Positions 51,058-61,571 are shown, counted from the stretch's first letter. The stretch: DNA of 64,000 nt from Pelobacter sp. (GCA_030824515.1 JAVBXN010000030.1:1-64000), one strand, 5' to 3'. Numbers and translations: made by a program. Notes: generated by a model not told the origin, from the sequence alone.

Positions 51058-54000
51058 TTACCAAGTGGATTTTGTATTCCACAACTGGCTGGACGGGTAA
51101 GTGGTAGAAGACCAGGCGCCTCCGGCAGTTGAAGAATCATGACAGACGCGGGTTGCGAAAGTGTAACCCGTAGTTGCTGTTCCACCTGTGGCGGTACGCT
51201 TGGTGCCGAAGAACCATGGGCCGGAGTTACTGACGCGAGTGTTGCCTGAAGCAACAGCGAGATAACGTGCTCCGCCGCCAGGGAAACGGCCGGCGCCCAT
51301 GCCGCAGGCTGTTGGACCGCGGTTCTGGTTGCCAGTATTTGCCGAGCCGGTGTTGGCGGAAATAGAACCGCCGGTTGCAAGATTGGAGCGGTGTTTCCAA
51401 TCGAGGCAGTTGGTTACCAGCAGGCGCGGCAGGTTCGACGTATGCGGCGAGTGACACTTGGAACAGGTATAGGCATGAACGTTATTGTTGACGTTCAACC
51501 CGCCGGCGGTGGTGGATGCCCAGCCCTCGACGGAATTGTGTACCCTGGTCATGTTTTTCCAGGTTGTGCTGGATGCGGCGCCGGTGTTTACATTGATATT
51601 GGCCTGTACATGGCAGCCGGTTGCCCCTGCGCCGGTTGCGGATGAGAGACAGAGTCCGCCGAACTGGGCAGCCGTGTATCCCTGGGTATTGGTCGCACCT
51701 GCGGTAGGCAGGGTGAATGTCCAGCTGGGTGAAGCGCCCCCTGCTCCACTGGCCGTCGGAGCACTGAGTGAACCGCCGCCGGTGTTGTTGGTAACCGTGG
51801 CGCCAAAGGTATTCTGGTCGATACGGTAGCGCGGTATGCTGGCGGTAGCAATGGTGGCGATACCTTCACCACCGCCACGCGTCAGAGTTGTTGACGCTGG
51901 AGGAGCATCCTCGCGGTACGGAGATGTCATCCAGTTGCCCTTCAGAAGCGGTACGCCATACTGGTTGGCGGTAACCTTGGTCGTGTCGCTGGTTACACCA
52001 TGCGGATCGTGGCATTGTGTACAGACACCGTTGATCTGGTTGCCACCGGTCCGGCCGGCTACCAGCGCGGTTGCCAGTGTGGTTGAAGCGCCGAAATGAC
52101 CACCCTTGTTAAGCGATGAGCCGGCCAGGTTCTTGACCGGATAACGTTTCTGAGCGCTGTTCTTGGCTTTCACTGTCGTGCTGCCGGAACTGAAGTTCCC
52201 GAATCTGGGAGTGTCAAAGTAGTTCTCAATGCGCTGGGTGGAGCCATAGGTGCCGAAATAGCCCCACGGAGCTGAATATGTTGTGCCACCAACAGCTTTG
52301 GTGGCATCTCCGGCATTTTTGGTGTTGTGGCAGTCAAAACAGAGAGCTGCTCCGGCTGTATGCTTGTTCTTGTCTGGCGCTGCTGCGTTGCCGCCGGAAT
52401 AGGGGCGGTAACTTACGGAATAGCCGCCCTGGCCCGCAGTGACATCCTTCAGGATACCGCCGGTGGTGGTGGCGGGGGTGTAGCTGGTGACAGTGCCCTC
52501 AACCGATGAACCGTGTGAGTTGTGGCAGTCGAAACAGGCAATGACAACAGCACCGCTGGTATTGGTCCAGAACTCGTCGGTAGTGGCGGCTGCCGTGGGC
52601 ACGTCGGCCTTGTTGTGAGTATAGCCACGCTGGTTGAGGTCTGGCCTGCCATGAGCTGAAAGCGCCTTGGTGAGCGCATTCTTCTTGTTGGAACCATACA
52701 TGTTTACCTGGGACTGGTTGGTTGCGGTAAACACAGTCGCGCCAAAAGTTGCCGGAAGCCATGTCACCGTGGCGGCATTTGTGTAACGGGCATCAATGCT
52801 GCTCTTGGTGGAGTCCCAGGCAAAAGCATTTGGAGCTTTTCCGTCGTTGAAGTAGTTTCTGGCTGTTACGTTCAGTGTGCCGGCTACGTAAGATGTATTG
52901 GTCGAGTTGTGGCAGCTCAGGCAGTGCAGGTTGAGCTTGTTGATGGATGCACGTGTATTGAGCGACGCTGTGTAGGAGATGAAGCTGGTGCCGCGCACGC
53001 CGTTGGCGCCGTAAACGACCAGGTTGACAGCGCCGCCGGGCGAACCCTTGTGATAGGAAGTCATGACACCGCCGGAGTCTGCTTCCATGTGGCACTGATA
53101 GCAATGGGCGTTGGTCAGCGGAGTCCCCTGGACATGGTGGGAATTGCCGCTGAGGTTGCCGTTGTTGAACTGGACGACGGCCGCGGCACGAGGTCCCTGT
53201 GTCTGGCTATGGCAGGCGAAGCAGGTTGCCGGATAAGTTGCCAGCGAACCGGCATTGCCCCAGGTCGGACCGGTGGAGGCGGTGGATACATGGCAGACGA
53301 TGCTGAAGCAGTTCTTGGAGCCGTTGTCATACTGGGCTGAGGCGCCGACTATGCCGGTGTTGAAAATAACGTCGATCATACCGTCAACATGTTTTTCCGT
53401 TCCGGAACCGGCGCCATTGTGACAGGTGCTGCAGGCGATGCCGTAGGTGGTTATATGTTTTGCATGGCTCATGGTCGGATTGGCGGTCTGGTCGTTGTGG
53501 CAGCTGCCGCAGCCGAGCGGACCGGCGGAGCCCCACTGGATCGTCTTGAAGGCGCCCTTGCCGTCGCTGTGGCAGTAGACCATGCTGCATGATCCGTAGG
53601 AAGAACTCGGAGCCAGTGCATTGGTGCCGCCGCTGTGCCCGGCGCTGCCGACAGCGGGAGTGTATATTGCGTTGATGCCGGCCCGGGCCGAAGTGTAGAA
53701 ATCCCACTCGACGCTGCCGTTGACATGGTAATTGTTTTCGATGACGCCGTGGCAGGTGTCGCAGGACAGTGCCAGACCGGAGGCCGAGGCGTGCTTGATG
53801 TGGGAGCCGAGAGTCGGCGGCGTGACCGCGGAAACACCGTGGCAGGAACCGCAGCTCGCTTCGCCGCTGCCCAGTTCCCAGTTTGGCTGTGTATTCATCG
53901 AGTTGCCCAGCGGAGTGCCGCCGCCGTGGCAGTAGAGGTTAGTGCAGGTGTTCTGTTTGGTCTCGTCGTTGGTCCGTCTGACGGTGGTGCCGACACTGGT

Positions 54001-57000
54001 TGAAACATAGACGTTGTTGGTAAGGGTCGAGTAGCCCCAGAAAGTGCCGCCTGAAACACGGCCGGCATAGGCATTGAATCCCATCTCCATAGCGTTGCTC
54101 GGCATGGTGCTGGTGTAGTTGTTGTGGCACACGGCGCAGTCGCCGCCGATGTTGGGATTAAGCAGGTGCGCATTGTGGGCCCCGACCTGTTCGGGACGCA
54201 TCGCGTTCAATGCCGGAACGGTCAGGCCGGCCATGTCGATCGGCGGTCTGCCATGGCAGGTGTTGCAGCTGTCAACCGTGCCGTTCACATGCAGCGAGGC
54301 ATTGCTGAAGCCGTCACCGGCTGTATTAACATGCTTGTGGCATTCGATGCAGCTTGTCGCAGTCTTCAGGTAGTGGTTGTAGCCGGGGCCAGGAGCCGAA
54401 GGGGGATAACCGTGGCAGCGGGAGCAGTCATTGTTCGCATTGCCGTTCAGATAGGGCACATTCCATACCGGAGTGGTTGGAACAGCCAGTGCGCCGCCGT
54501 CTTCCAGCACTGCGGCGTAGGCGCCTTTGCCGGTGTTGGAATCCATGCCGGCGCCATGGCACCAGGTATTGTTGCATTCGCGGCCGGCGTTATAACTGGG
54601 CAGGCTGGAATAGCCGGACAGGACGCCCCTGGAGGCAATGGCGCCGAACTGTATCTCGCTGGGCAGAGCGTTGTCGATATGGCCAGGCGAATAGGGACCG
54701 GCCGGTTTCATGTGGCATTCGCCGCAGTCCAGCGGACTGGAATAGGCGTAAGGGGCATTCTTGATATGCAGCGTGTGTGCTCCGACCTGTGGATCGGTGT
54801 TTGATGTCGTGCTGGCCGGGCCTCCAGTGCCGTAGAATGTGGCACTGCTGCTGGAACCATGGCATTTGTCGCAGAGCGGCAGGACCGAGGCTGCTGCCCA
54901 GGTGATACTCTGGCGGCCGTGGCAGTCGCTGTTGGAACAGGATCCGAAACCGCCCGTTCCGGGAGTCTTGTATGCGCCCTTGGAGTAGACCGTGTTGGAG
55001 CCCAGGCCGCTGAAGTCGAAGTCGATCCGGCCGTTGGCATGGTTCAGCGGGTTGGCGTCGCCACCGCTCCCGTGGCAGATGCGGCAGTCGAAGCTGGTGT
55101 TGGCATCGCTGACATGCTGGGGATGGCCGGCAGTGGTATTGGGGTTGCCGGGATGACAGTTGTTGCAGCTGGTGCTGCCACCCCAGCCGGGATTGTCGTA
55201 GAAGGTCGGGCCGGCCGTGCCGTTGGCTGATTGCACGTTGCTGTGGCAGTAGAGGTTGCTGCATGATCCATAGCTGCCGGATGGCGCCGGGGCACCGGTA
55301 TTGCCGCTGTTTACGCCCTTGTAGGTCGCGATGCCGCTGATCTGCGACAGATTCCACTCCACGATACCGTTGGTGTGTGAAACATTGGTGGAATAGTTTG
55401 AATATGTTGCGTGGCACTTGACGCAGGCGATCCCGTTGTTGCCGATCGTAGTGCCGGTGTGCTTGATGTGGCTGCCGCTCTGCGGCGGGTTCGTGCCGGT
55501 CGCGTCGTGGCAGGTTCCGCAACCCTTCTGTTCCGCGCCGATCCATGAAGGGGTCGAGTTGGAACCGCCGCTGCCGGGCCAGCCATGGCAATAGACACTG
55601 CAGTTAGTAGTGTTGGCTGCCTGCAGGAGAGTGGTTCCCGGTCCGGCCGACCAATGGTACTGCGTGTTCAGAGTGTTGCTGCCGGTAAACTGACCGGATT
55701 CGATACTGCCGTTGAAGCCCGGGAAGTTTGCGGCGCTGATGCTGAAGCCCATCTCCAGATTCGTGTTCCCGGTTGGCGTCGGGCTGCCGGAATGGTTGGA
55801 GTTGTTGTGGCAGGTCAGGCAGTTCATATGCAGGTTGTGTTTGCCATGGGCGCCGGCATTTGTAGCAAACGGATAGAGCGCATTTGTGGCCGGACTTGCC
55901 ATGGTGGCTGCCGACACCGGAGGATTGCCGTGGCACTCGTCACACGAAGCGCCGACCCCCTCTCCCTTGAAGCCCTTGTTGTGCGGGTGGCACCTGATGC
56001 AGTCGGCGCTGTTGTTGTGCTCCTTCCAGGCCACTTTGCTGGCGCTGTACTGGTGGAACCTGGTCTTGTGGTGGCAGACGGAGCAGACATTGGTGGAGTG
56101 TGTCTCGCTCTTGGTGTCGTTTCCGAACACGCCGGTCGTGACTGTGCTGGCGGCTGACACGGTGGAGAAAATGACCGGCCGGTTACCCTGAGGGGTGGTG
56201 ATCACATCCCTGACCTGCTTGATGTTGCTGCCTTCGGGGGAATGGCAGGTTTCGCAGTTGTAGTTTACCCCCCAGCTTCCGAATCTCTGGGTGCCCAGCT
56301 GCAGGCTGCTGTGAAGCATTGTCCCGAAGTCGTTGACAGTGACTATTACCGGCGCGGCCGTATCGGCGGAAGGGTGTCCGGCGGCGCTGGCCCTGATCGT
56401 GAATGAGTTGGTCGAATTCTGGGGCGCGCCGGCCTTGGCGGTGATAGTGAGCGTGGTTGATGCGCCGCCACCGTTGGCCGCAAGATTGATGGTGTTTGTA
56501 CCCAGTACGGAAGGGGTCGTGAAATCGGTGCTGTTTTCCGTGCCGACCAGGGAAAGCGTGAAAGTCGTGCCGGAACAGGCTCCGGTATCGTTGTTGCTCA
56601 GGCCCACGGTCAACTGAACCGGTTGACCCGGCTTTACGAAAGAAGTCACCGGATTCACCGATATGGATGGGGCCGTGTTGCAGACGGTTGGAACCGCCGC
56701 CATGGCCGAGCTCTTCGTTCCGGGACTGGTATTGCCGACTGTATCCTTGGCGCAGACGCGGTAGGAGTAGCTCTGGCCGACGGAGCCGCTGTCCAGGATA
56801 GCCAGTGCGCTTCCCTGGTAAACGAGCGTGCCGGAGGAACAGTTGACCGGGGCCGGAGCGTTGACGTTTCCGCGTACCACGGTGTAGGCCTGTGTGCCGT
56901 GCAGGCCGCTTGAGTCGTTGGCCGATGTCCAGTTAAGCTGGATGGTTCCTTCAGCGGCTCCGCTGGATGCCGTAAGGACCGGGTCGCCGGGTGCCTGGCC

Positions 57001-59577
57001 GTCAAGGGTGACGGTGGCGCTGCTGCTGTCGTTGATCACAACCCCGTTCTGGGTCCTGGAATGGGAAATTGACGTGACCAGGGCGGTTGTGCTGTAAACC
57101 GCCGCGATGTTTGCCTTGGGGGTGATGCGGACGTAACATTCCCTGGTGGCGGCAGTTGCTTCCAGCCCGGCAGTGCTGACCCTCCAGTCGTCACCGGATG
57201 TGGGTGCGGTCAATGAACCGTAAACCGTGCCGGAAATGCGATCCACGATCTCCACCCTGGCTATCTTGGCGGAAATGCCGGCCGGCAGCAGTGCCACAGA
57301 TACGGTTGAGATGCTGTCGTTGGAGCCTCCGTTTATGTTGAGGCCGAAAGCATCGATATTGGTTGCGGAACCACCCGATGGAAGCGGAACGCTGGCAGGT
57401 TCCGACGAGCCGTTGGTGACGGTGGTGGTTGCTACAACGGTCAGTTTTGCGGAATAGGCATCGGTGTTGTTCCCGGGTGTAACTCCTCCCAGCCCGGTTA
57501 CCGTGCCGTTGAGAACGGATCCGGTGGTGGGAGCGGCCGTGATGTCGTACGTGAGCAGATAGCGCTTGAAGGTGGCGCCCACGACTTCGTTGACGTTTAT
57601 CGTGGCACTGTTGCCGCTCAGTGCGGAACTTCCCAGCAGCGTGTCGTTGCCGTCCAACGCTCCGACCGTGCCTTTGTCCGCGTATAGTTTGACCAGCGCA
57701 ACATTGCTGTTGTTTGTCGCAGAGTTGCCGGTGATGGTAATGCTGGTTACGGTCTGGTTTCCCGAAACGGCGGCCAATGTGAAGCTGTTGACCACGTTAT
57801 CTGTCGACGAAGCGGTGACGTTACCGTCGGCAATTGCCGAACCGTTGCCGATGTTGACGTTGGTGTTGACGCCGGCCGTCTCCTGCATGGCCAGTTGCGT
57901 GGCGTCGGCCCCGCCCAGTCCCACACCCATGCCGGACGCGCTTACGCCGATGCGCACACCCAGCCGGGAACCGGACGGCACATTGGTGAAGGTCTGTCCG
58001 GCGAGAGTCAGCGTTCTCAGCACGGTGGTCGTGCCGGAACTGTTGACCGTGGATGTGACCGGTGAATTTACGCGGGTTCCGTCCGGTTTAACATAGAACA
58101 GCTGGACAGCGAACTGCCCGGTGCCCCTGGTCCTGAACTTGAGTGATACACCTTTGACGGTGATCATGTTGTTGGGATAGCCGGATATGCCGTTGAAATA
58201 GAGCGTGATAAAATTGGGATTGGCTTCGCTGGAACGGTTGGTCCTGCCTGAGACGCTGGTGCAGGTATGGCTGGGGAAATTCAGCAGGCCGACCAGATTG
58301 GTTCCGATCGGATTGGTAACGCTGGTTGTGATGCAGGGAGAGTCGGTAACCGACTCTCCACCGCTTTCCGGCAGAAGCAGCGATGTGCCGCTATCCCAGT
58401 CGGTGGCGTAGTTCTTGTTGACTGCACTTCCCACGGAATTGATGGTCGGCAGGCTGGATGAGGTGCTGGTGACGGTGGATACGGAAAGGCCGTTGGTTAC
58501 GGTGAAGTAGCTGTTGTTCTGGATGCGTGAACCGATGGTAGTCAGGGTTGTCGCGTTGCCGTCAATGGTGAATACCACGAAGTAGTGCTGAGGTGTAGCA
58601 TCCAGCGTCTGTGGTACGGCCAGCGTGTAAGGGGTTCCGGTTGCCTGGCTGAAGTTGTAGGGGCCGCCGATATTGGTGTCGCTGACAGAGTCGAAGGCGT
58701 CATTGTCGTTGGCATCCTTGTAAATGTAGAAGGTTGCGTCGTTCAGGACCGTATTGCTGCCGATCTTGTCCAGCTTGCCGCCGGTCCACTGCGTGGCTGC
58801 GTTGGAGTACAGGTGGAACTGCAGCATGGCCACATTCTGTTCTCCCTGCAGAACAGAGGTCAGGCCGCCGCCGTTATAGTCGTTCAGGTTGGTTACGGTT
58901 ACGGTGTTGGCCGCGGTGTTGGCTTCGGTAACTTTCAGGAAGGAATAGTTGGTGGAACTGCCCCAGTACAGGCGTGCGGATGAGTTGGTGCTGGTCATTC
59001 TGGCGGAGATGACAACCTTGAGACGATGGCCGGCAACGACCGGCGTGGCTGCCGTACCGGCAAAAGTAAGCTGTTTGGCCGATGCTGCAAAGGAGTGGGC
59101 TTCGTCCTCTCCGGTGGTGGACCAGATCAACACGCCGTTGCCGGCCGTGCCGGCCGGGTTATAGTCGTAAATTTCCGCTTTCCAGTAAATCGGATTGGAG
59201 GTGCCGTTGAAATCGCGGGTTCCGATGGTGAGTTCCGGTGCCGAAACGGTCTGGGAGGTGGCGTACGCCGGACCATAGACGCTGGTCAGTACCTGCCAGT
59301 TGGTATTGGAGGCTGCGGATACATAGCGCGAAGTGTTGTAGGTACCGGTGGCCATGGCGATCTTGCCGCCACGGGTAGGGGTGGTCTGGGTGCTTCCATC
59401 CACGCCGACGTTCACTGCTGCTGCCGTCGTAAAATAGTAGGTACTGGTGGCCGAATCCGAGATCAGCGGTCCGATCACCCCCTGGTACAGGAACCCACCC
59501 AAAAGCAGCATGAATACCAAACCGATTCTGGTCCTGAAACTCATGCCATCGAATTTTTTAGCGAGAATCTTTCCCAT
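51058..59577 (-). CDS. Giant secreted multiheme cytochrome (about 2,839 residues, up to 34 heme motifs)
   Basis: The protein starts at ATG 59577 (AGGAGG upstream) with a short basic segment and a signal/anchor helix (about 17-40). The first 1,100 or so residues carry no heme site and are Ser/Thr-rich beta-sandwich domains, including a fibronectin-III-like one (LTASSGAAEGTIQLNWTSA). The remaining part has 26 CXXCH motifs, six CxxxxCH motifs (CSNLYCH, CSNSDCH, CNNTWCH, CTNLYCH, CSMVYCH, CFSIVCH), one CX3CH (CSVYCH) and one possible CX11CH. Most CxxxxCH sites alternate with CXXCH sites in repeated modules, the domain first defined in Geobacter sulfurreducens. It is probably a cell-surface or secreted electron conduit. 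It follows a 14-motif cytochrome gene with a 93-base gap, so both may form one operon. Confidence 0.88.
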   Translation of the reverse strand: MGKILAKKFDGMSFRTRIGLVFMLLLGGFLYQGVIGPLISDSATSTYYFTTAAAVNVGVDGSTQTTPTRGGKIAMATGTYNTSRYVSAASNTNWQVLTSVYGPAYATSQTVSAPELTIGTRDFNGTSNPIYWKAEIYDYNPAGTAGNGVLIWSTTGEDEAHSFAASAKQLTFAGTAATPVVAGHRLKVVISARMTSTNSSARLYWGSSTNYSFLKVTEANTAANTVTVTNLNDYNGGGLTSVLQGEQNVAMLQFHLYSNAATQWTGGKLDKIGSNTVLNDATFYIYKDANDNDAFDSVSDTNIGGPYNFSQATGTPYTLAVPQTLDATPQHYFVVFTIDGNATTLTTIGSRIQNNSYFTVTNGLSVSTVTSTSSSLPTINSVGSAVNKNYATDWDSGTSLLLPESGGESVTDSPCITTSVTNPIGTNLVGLLNFPSHTCTSVSGRTNRSSEANPNFITLYFNGISGYPNNMITVKGVSLKFRTRGTGQFAVQLFYVKPDGTRVNSPVTSTVNSSGTTTVLRTLTLAGQTFTNVPSGSRLGVRIGVSASGMGVGLGGADATQLAMQETAGVNTNVNIGNGSAIADGNVTASSTDNVVNSFTLAAVSGNQTVTSITITGNSATNNSNVALVKLYADKGTVGALDGNDTLLGSSALSGNSATINVNEVVGATFKRYLLTYDITAAPTTGSVLNGTVTGLGGVTPGNNTDAYSAKLTVVATTTVTNGSSEPASVPLPSGGSATNIDAFGLNINGGSNDSISTVSVALLPAGISAKIARVEIVDRISGTVYGSLTAPTSGDDWRVSTAGLEATAATRECYVRITPKANIAAVYSTTALVTSISHSRTQNGVVINDSSSATVTLDGQAPGDPVLTASSGAAEGTIQLNWTSANDSSGLHGTQAYTVVRGNVNAPAPVNCSSGTLVYQGSALAILDSGSVGQSYSYRVCAKDTVGNTSPGTKSSAMAAVPTVCNTAPSISVNPVTSFVKPGQPVQLTVGLSNNDTGACSGTTFTLSLVGTENSTDFTTPSVLGTNTINLAANGGGASTTLTITAKAGAPQNSTNSFTIRASAAGHPSADTAAPVIVTVNDFGTMLHSSLQLGTQRFGSWGVNYNCETCHSPEGSNIKQVRDVITTPQGNRPVIFSTVSAASTVTTGVFGNDTKSETHSTNVCSVCHHKTRFHQYSASKVAWKEHNNSADCIRCHPHNKGFKGEGVGASCDECHGNPPVSAATMASPATNALYPFATNAGAHGKHNLHMNCLTCHNNSNHSGSPTPTGNTNLEMGFSISAANFPGFNGSIESGQFTGSNTLNTQYHWSAGPGTTLLQAANTTNCSVYCHGWPGSGGSNSTPSWIGAEQKGCGTCHDATGTNPPQSGSHIKHTGTTIGNNGIACVKCHATYSNYSTNVSHTNGIVEWNLSQISGIATYKGVNSGNTGAPAPSGSYGSCSNLYCHSNVQSANGTAGPTFYDNPGWGGSTSCNNCHPGNPNTTAGHPQHVSDANTSFDCRICHGSGGDANPLNHANGRIDFDFSGLGSNTVYSKGAYKTPGTGGFGSCSNSDCHGRQSITWAAASVLPLCDKCHGSSSSATFYGTGGPASTTSNTDPQVGAHTLHIKNAPYAYSSPLDCGECHMKPAGPYSPGHIDNALPSEIQFGAIASRGVLSGYSSLPSYNAGRECNNTWCHGAGMDSNTGKGAYAAVLEDGGALAVPTTPVWNVPYLNGNANNDCSRCHGYPPSAPGPGYNHYLKTATSCIECHKHVNTAGDGFSNASLHVNGTVDSCNTCHGRPPIDMAGLTVPALNAMRPEQVGAHNAHLLNPNIGGDCAVCHNNYTSTMPSNAMEMGFNAYAGRVSGGTFWGYSTLTNNVYVSTSVGTTVRRTNDETKQNTCTNLYCHGGGTPLGNSMNTQPNWELGSGEASCGSCHGVSAVTPPTLGSHIKHASASGLALSCDTCHGVIENNYHVNGSVEWDFYTSARAGINAIYTPAVGSAGHSGGTNALAPSSSYGSCSMVYCHSDGKGAFKTIQWGSAGPLGCGSCHNDQTANPTMSHAKHITTYGIACSTCHNGAGSGTEKHVDGMIDVIFNTGIVGASAQYDNGSKNCFSIVCHVSTASTGPTWGNAGSLATYPATCFACHSQTQGPRAAAVVQFNNGNLSGNSHHVQGTPLTNAHCYQCHMEADSGGVMTSYHKGSPGGAVNLVVYGANGVRGTSFISYTASLNTRASINKLNLHCLSCHNSTNTSYVAGTLNVTARNYFNDGKAPNAFAWDSTKSSIDARYTNAATVTWLPATFGATVFTATNQSQVNMYGSNKKNALTKALSAHGRPDLNQRGYTHNKADVPTAAATTDEFWTNTSGAVVIACFDCHNSHGSSVEGTVTSYTPATTTGGILKDVTAGQGGYSVSYRPYSGGNAAAPDKNKHTAGAALCFDCHNTKNAGDATKAVGGTTYSAPWGYFGTYGSTQRIENYFDTPRFGNFSSGSTTVKAKNSAQKRYPVKNLAGSSLNKGGHFGASTTLATALVAGRTGGNQINGVCTQCHDPHGVTSDTTKVTANQYGVPLLKGNWMTSPYREDAPPASTTLTRGGGEGIATIATASIPRYRIDQNTFGATVTNNTGGGSLSAPTASGAGGASPSWTFTLPTAGATNTQGYTAAQFGGLCLSSATGAGATGCHVQANINVNTGAASSTTWKNMTRVHNSVEGWASTTAGGLNVNNNVHAYTCSKCHSPHTSNLPRLLVTNCLDWKHRSNLATGGSISANTGSANTGNQNRGPTACGMGAGRFPGGGARYLAVASGNTRVSNSGPWFFGTKRTATGGTATTGYTFATRVCHDSSTAGGAWSSTTYPSSQLWNTKSTW
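53300..56100 (-). repeat. Repeated CxxxxCH...CXXCH heme modules
   Basis: Within the giant cytochrome gene, modules of about 300-400 bases recur. Each encodes a conserved unit: a GS(C)xxxxCH site, a Trp-Gly or Pro-rich spacer, a CXXCH site, then SHxxH and another CXXCH site. Near-identical DNA such as TGTGGCAGTAGA followed by GCATGATCC recurs at about 53571 and 55242, which points to internal duplication. Confidence 0.7.
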
Positions 59578-59670
59578 GATGGTGATTCCTCCTGAACTGT
59601 ATATATCCATGACTTCAATTCCGCTCCCCGGAAACCATCAGTCCGGGAGAGGTGACACCTGCCGCGCAGG

Positions 59671-61488
59671 TTACATTTCCTTGTGACAGCTGATGCAACT
59701 TGTTGTTCCGTTGTTGTCACTCCACTTTACACTCCTGCCGTTGTGGCAGGCAACGTTGGAACAGGTCCTGGTGCTGCTGTTCCACATGGTTGCGGTGTTC
59801 AGCGCCGACTTGGCAGAATCGTTTGCGCCGGCAACCTTGTAGCCGGCATTTCTTTTCCAGATGCTGCTGTAGGTGGAGATAACGAAACTGTTCGGCCTTA
59901 GCTGGGCTTTCGAAATTACGTTAACCGGCTTGAAGCTGATATCGATGGTGCCGTTGGAATGTTTTGATTTGTCTGCAATCGAACCGGGATTGCCGGTCAG
60001 GGCTCCGAACGGGTTACCGCTGAAATGGCAGGTTACGCAGACCGTGTTGTTGTCGTTTCTGGCGCTGGTGACGGTCGTATAGTGGCAGATGTTGCAGCCG
60101 ATAGTGGTTGCGGTCGTTGATTTGCCATGACTGGCGGTGCTGTAATTGCCTGCTGTTGCCAGGCCGCCGGGGCGTTTGTAGATGCGTTTGTAGTGGATGC
60201 CGACGGCATGTCCACCCTGGGCGCCCTGGCCGAGTGCGTTGGCATTGTAGTGGGCGGGGCTGCCGGGGATCGTCGAATTCGGCGAGTTGCCGTGGCAGTT
60301 TGCGCATCTGTCACCGGTGAAGGCGCCGCCGTACCAGTCGGGAGTTACCGCGTAAATCCTGCCGCTGGTGGTGTTGGCAAAGCCGTTGCTGTGGCAGTAA
60401 ACGTTCCGGCAGGTGACGCTGACACCGGGAGTGCCGGTAGTGCCGCTGTTGACCGTGCCGGAAACTCCCGAGGCGGTTATGGCGACACTGTTCTTGCTGC
60501 GCAGCCTGCCGACTCCGGCCACGGGGCGCAGGTCGATCAGTACCGGACCGTTGACATGGTTAACATTGGTCGTGGGATGGCAGTTGGAACAGCCGAAGTC
60601 ATGTTCGCCGGCGGTGGAACGGTTGGCAGTGTAGTTGTACATGGTCGGGACCAGGCTGTTGCTGATGTGGCTGGAATGGGAACCGCTGGCCATCAGCTTT
60701 GCAAGTGTATGGCAGCCGAAGCAGTTTATCGGAGTGGAGGTTCCCCAGGTCGGGGTGGTGGTATTGAAGTGACAGCCGACGTTGGAACAACTGCCGAATA
60801 CGTTGGTCTGGCTCGGCAGATAGTCGTTGAGCGGGCCGCTGTAGGTTCCTCCACCTGTCAGGCTGATTTTGAGGTTTCTCTTGCCGGCGCTGGTAGCGTG
60901 CTGAAAGGTTGCGTAGCTTGAATGGCACTTCTGGCAGTTGTTGATTCCTGGATAATACAGGTCGTGCCTGGCATGGCTGCCGGCAGCTCCGGTTGAGCCA
61001 CCGGCTGGCGGTGCGCCATGGCACTTGTTGCAGTCATTTGGCAGGGTGAATACGGCGCTGCCCCAGCTTGGCGTTGTGCCCTCAAAATGGCAGTTCACGT
61101 TGGAGCAGGTCCCCATGACCGGAGCCGAGGTCTGGTTGAAAAATACACCTTTGCTGTAGGTGGCGCCTCCCGCTTTGGGCGAGTTGTTGATGTTGGCCAC
61201 CATTTCGATGATGCCGTTTCTGTGCCTGGATAGGTAGTCGCCGGTATCGGCGCCGTTGCCGTGGCAGATCGTGCAGTTCGAGGTGGTTGCGCCATTTCCC
61301 AGATGGGTCCGGTGATTTCCCTGAAAACCACCGGTCGCGATGCTGCGGCTGGCAGCGTCCAGCGGACGGTAATCAACCGGACCGGAAGTGCCGTGGCAAC
61401 CGTTGCACTGCATCTCGGCTAGACAGACATTGGAGTAAAACAGGAGCGTAAACAGAGCGGCAGCTGTTATTGCCATTGATCGTTTCAT
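59671..61488 (-). CDS. Secreted multiheme cytochrome with 14 heme motifs
   Basis: The 605-residue protein has a signal peptide (about 1-25, ending NVCLAE) and 14 heme motifs: ten CXXCH (first CNGCH, last CISCH four residues from the end) and four CxxxxCH (CSNVNCH, CSNVGCH, CRNVYCH, CSNVACH). It has no Ig-like domains and is nearly all heme module, the same CxxxxCH/CXXCH unit as in the giant cytochrome just downstream. I start at ATG 61488 (GGGG upstream); a GTG at 61500 is possible. It may pass electrons to or with the giant cytochrome. Confidence 0.87.
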   Translation of the reverse strand: MKRSMAITAAALFTLLFYSNVCLAEMQCNGCHGTSGPVDYRPLDAASRSIATGGFQGNHRTHLGNGATTSNCTICHGNGADTGDYLSRHRNGIIEMVANINNSPKAGGATYSKGVFFNQTSAPVMGTCSNVNCHFEGTTPSWGSAVFTLPNDCNKCHGAPPAGGSTGAAGSHARHDLYYPGINNCQKCHSSYATFQHATSAGKRNLKISLTGGGTYSGPLNDYLPSQTNVFGSCSNVGCHFNTTTPTWGTSTPINCFGCHTLAKLMASGSHSSHISNSLVPTMYNYTANRSTAGEHDFGCSNCHPTTNVNHVNGPVLIDLRPVAGVGRLRSKNSVAITASGVSGTVNSGTTGTPGVSVTCRNVYCHSNGFANTTSGRIYAVTPDWYGGAFTGDRCANCHGNSPNSTIPGSPAHYNANALGQGAQGGHAVGIHYKRIYKRPGGLATAGNYSTASHGKSTTATTIGCNICHYTTVTSARNDNNTVCVTCHFSGNPFGALTGNPGSIADKSKHSNGTIDISFKPVNVISKAQLRPNSFVISTYSSIWKRNAGYKVAGANDSAKSALNTATMWNSSTRTCSNVACHNGRSVKWSDNNGTTSCISCHKEM

Positions 61489-61571
61489 GTTGAACCCCAC
61501 CTGTATGCTTGAGTACGCTAATATGCCGGCTTTAATTGTGTGGGAAATATCTAACCGACTGAAAATGCAAG

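Noticed and set aside
54590-55591. Alternative minus-strand frame within the giant cytochrome
   Set aside because: Shifted-frame shadow of the heme modules with a high Arg/Gln/Pro content; the heme frame is unbroken through this region.
59578-59670. Possible GEMM-type cyclic-dinucleotide riboswitch before the giant cytochrome
   Set aside because: Such riboswitches are common before Geobacter cytochromes, but the gap is too short and I could not find the conserved GEMM core. Only a weak CCGGA/TCCGG hairpin is present.
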